Below, piece by piece: positions 62,815 through 64,000 of a stretch of 64,000 nt of DNA. The DNA is taken from the NCBI RefSeq assembly GCF_022012415.1, contig NZ_JAKLTR010000014.1, forward strand, positions 1 through 64,000, read 5' to 3'. Every line of letters begins with the position of its first letter. Positions within the stretch are counted from its first letter, which is position 1. Below the pieces are notes generated by a model. It was not told the origin of the DNA and ran no database searches. It saw only the letters and a program-made list of their open reading frames with translations. The stretch is from Terrimonas ginsenosidimutans. GTDB lineage: Bacteria > Bacteroidota > Bacteroidia > Chitinophagales > Chitinophagaceae. Both the position numbers and the translations under genes were made by a program.

Positions 62815-64000
62815 ATGAAAAAAATAATCTTACCATTTCTATTGGCCATCTCGATCCTTCCCGGCTGTAAGAAATATCTCGATATAAATTCCGACCCGGA
62901 CACTCCGCAAGAGCCAGATGCTTCATCGGTTTTTCCGGCGATGCTTTCAGCGATTCCCCGCGGCACGCAATATGACGGCCGGTATGTTTCAAAATACATC
63001 CAGAATTTTGCGCAGTCCACTTCCGCAAACGCCTGGGATGTCCATAACTTCCAGGGCTACCCTACGGTGACCGATGTGGGGGGCGATATCTGGAGACAAT
63101 GCTATTTCGGCCTGGGTGCGAACCTCAATTATATCATAGATCGCGGACTGGCAAAAGGTCAGTGGGATTACGTTGGTGCAGGGTATGCATTGAAGGCGCT
63201 TATTTTCCAAATGACTGCTGACGAGTATGGTGATATCATATATACAGAAGCATTTAAAGAAAACACTTCTGTATTTAAATATGATCCGCAGGATGTGACT
63301 TATCGTGGAGTAGATTCTCTTTGCCGCCTTGCCCTTGATTACCTCGGCCGTTCCGATCTGAGCACTGCAAACAGCCTCTTAAGCAAAGGTGATTTTGTTT
63401 ATAATGGTGACAGGGATAAATGGATCAAATTAGTGAATGGAGTTCTTGCCATGAATTTTCACCGCCTCACTAACAAAGCGGAGTATACCAGCCGGTTTGC
63501 TGATTCTGTCATCAAATACGTTGACCGTTCTTTTATCAACTCCAACGAAGATTTCGTGATCCCGTTTGATGCGTCTAAAAATGATGACAGTAACTTCTAT
63601 GGTCCCTATCGGGACAACCTGACCACATTCCGCCAAACGAAAATGATCGTTGGTTTGCTGGATGGTTCATTGATGGCAGGCGCCCAGACATTTGCCAACA
63701 GGGACCCAAGGATCAGGCATATGCTCTCCGCCTCGAATGATACAACAAACGGCAACGGTGGCTATCGCGGCCTTGAACCGGGGATCGGAGAACCAAACAC
63801 AGGCAATACGCGGACAGCGGCGCCCTTCGGTGATTCCTTATACGCCAATCCAAGCGCTACACGTTTTGATCCGTCAAGAGGTAAATACCTTTTCCGCGAC
63901 AAGGTGATCTCTCCTGTCATAACATATTCTCAGTTGCAGTTCACAAAAGCCGAAGCTGCATACCGTAAAAGTGCAACCGCTGACGCATACACAGCTTACA
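62815..64000 (+). CDS. SusD-like lipoprotein (partial, runs off the window)
   Basis: The frame is open from ATG 62815 to the window end (395 codons). It has a lipobox (ILPGCKK, Cys about 18), then YLDINSDPDTPQEPD, typical of SusD-like_2 proteins, and ALKALIFQMTADEYGDIIYTEAF, YVDRSFINSNEDF and KAEAAYRK. This domain variant differs from the two SusDs to the left. The C-terminal end lies beyond the window. It pairs with the SusC 10 bp upstream. Confidence 0.9.
   Translation, partial: MKKIILPFLLAISILPGCKKYLDINSDPDTPQEPDASSVFPAMLSAIPRGTQYDGRYVSKYIQNFAQSTSANAWDVHNFQGYPTVTDVGGDIWRQCYFGLGANLNYIIDRGLAKGQWDYVGAGYALKALIFQMTADEYGDIIYTEAFKENTSVFKYDPQDVTYRGVDSLCRLALDYLGRSDLSTANSLLSKGDFVYNGDRDKWIKLVNGVLAMNFHRLTNKAEYTSRFADSVIKYVDRSFINSNEDFVIPFDASKNDDSNFYGPYRDNLTTFRQTKMIVGLLDGSLMAGAQTFANRDPRIRHMLSASNDTTNGNGGYRGLEPGIGEPNTGNTRTAAPFGDSLYANPSATRFDPSRGKYLFRDKVISPVITYSQLQFTKAEAAYRKSATADAYTAY

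Overview
The window is a chromosomal stretch of a Bacteroidota bacterium, most likely of the Chitinophagaceae or a close relative. I infer this from three SusC/SusD pairs, an ECF sigma/FecR (DUF4974-type) pair, type IX secretion C-terminal sorting domains, TAnnTTTG-type -7 promoter boxes, and the weak Shine-Dalgarno signals before most genes. I see no phage, CRISPR array, transposase or replication origin.

Layout. (1) 1-19110: a polysaccharide utilisation locus (PUL). Divergent fecR and sigma genes control a tight 17-kb operon: susC (with an STN signalling domain), susD, a DUF5017-like lipoprotein, an SGNH acetylesterase, two different PL8 lyases, and a very large fusion of a GH88 unsaturated glucuronyl hydrolase, an FAD oxidoreductase, a PKD domain and a golvesin-type domain. 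The locus should depolymerise a uronic-acid polysaccharide (hyaluronan- or xanthan-like; no sulfatase is present) and process the unsaturated ends. A 50-bp direct repeat lies at both its edges. (2) 19110-24650: intergenic repeats and mixed genes (TolB-like lipoprotein, DUF4760-like membrane protein, cupin, helical-repeat protein). (3) 24703-35250: a second SusCD locus with ribokinase, a GRP-type sugar transporter, an ADP-ribosylglycohydrolase-family lipoprotein and a barrel/SUMF1-like fusion. It resembles ribose/nucleoside scavenging loci. (4) 35367-50750: housekeeping and secreted genes (M24 aminopeptidase, NHL-repeat T9SS protein, serine hydrolase, DHFR-like reductase, thiolase, HutH, S9 peptidase, tRNA-Arg, Ung, PlsC). 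(5) 50909-58584: envelope cluster (LptD-like, amidase, MlaD/MCE, OstA/LptA-like, small outer-membrane barrel). (6) 58850-64000: a DeoR-family regulator and a third SusC/SusD pair, whose SusD runs off the end.

The most unusual feature is a set of intergenic hairpins. Each 5' arm is a degenerate tandem array of a 7- to 10-nt word (GATGGCC, GTTGACC, CGCAAAG, CACGAAT, AGTTTAAT, AAACCTTCC and others) and each 3' arm is the complementary array. Most start within about 30 bp of a stop codon. The same 10-nt array type occurs once inside a coding sequence, exactly at the GH88/FAD-oxidoreductase junction. A LacI-like core (AAnCGnTT) sits just before four gene starts in the two sugar loci.
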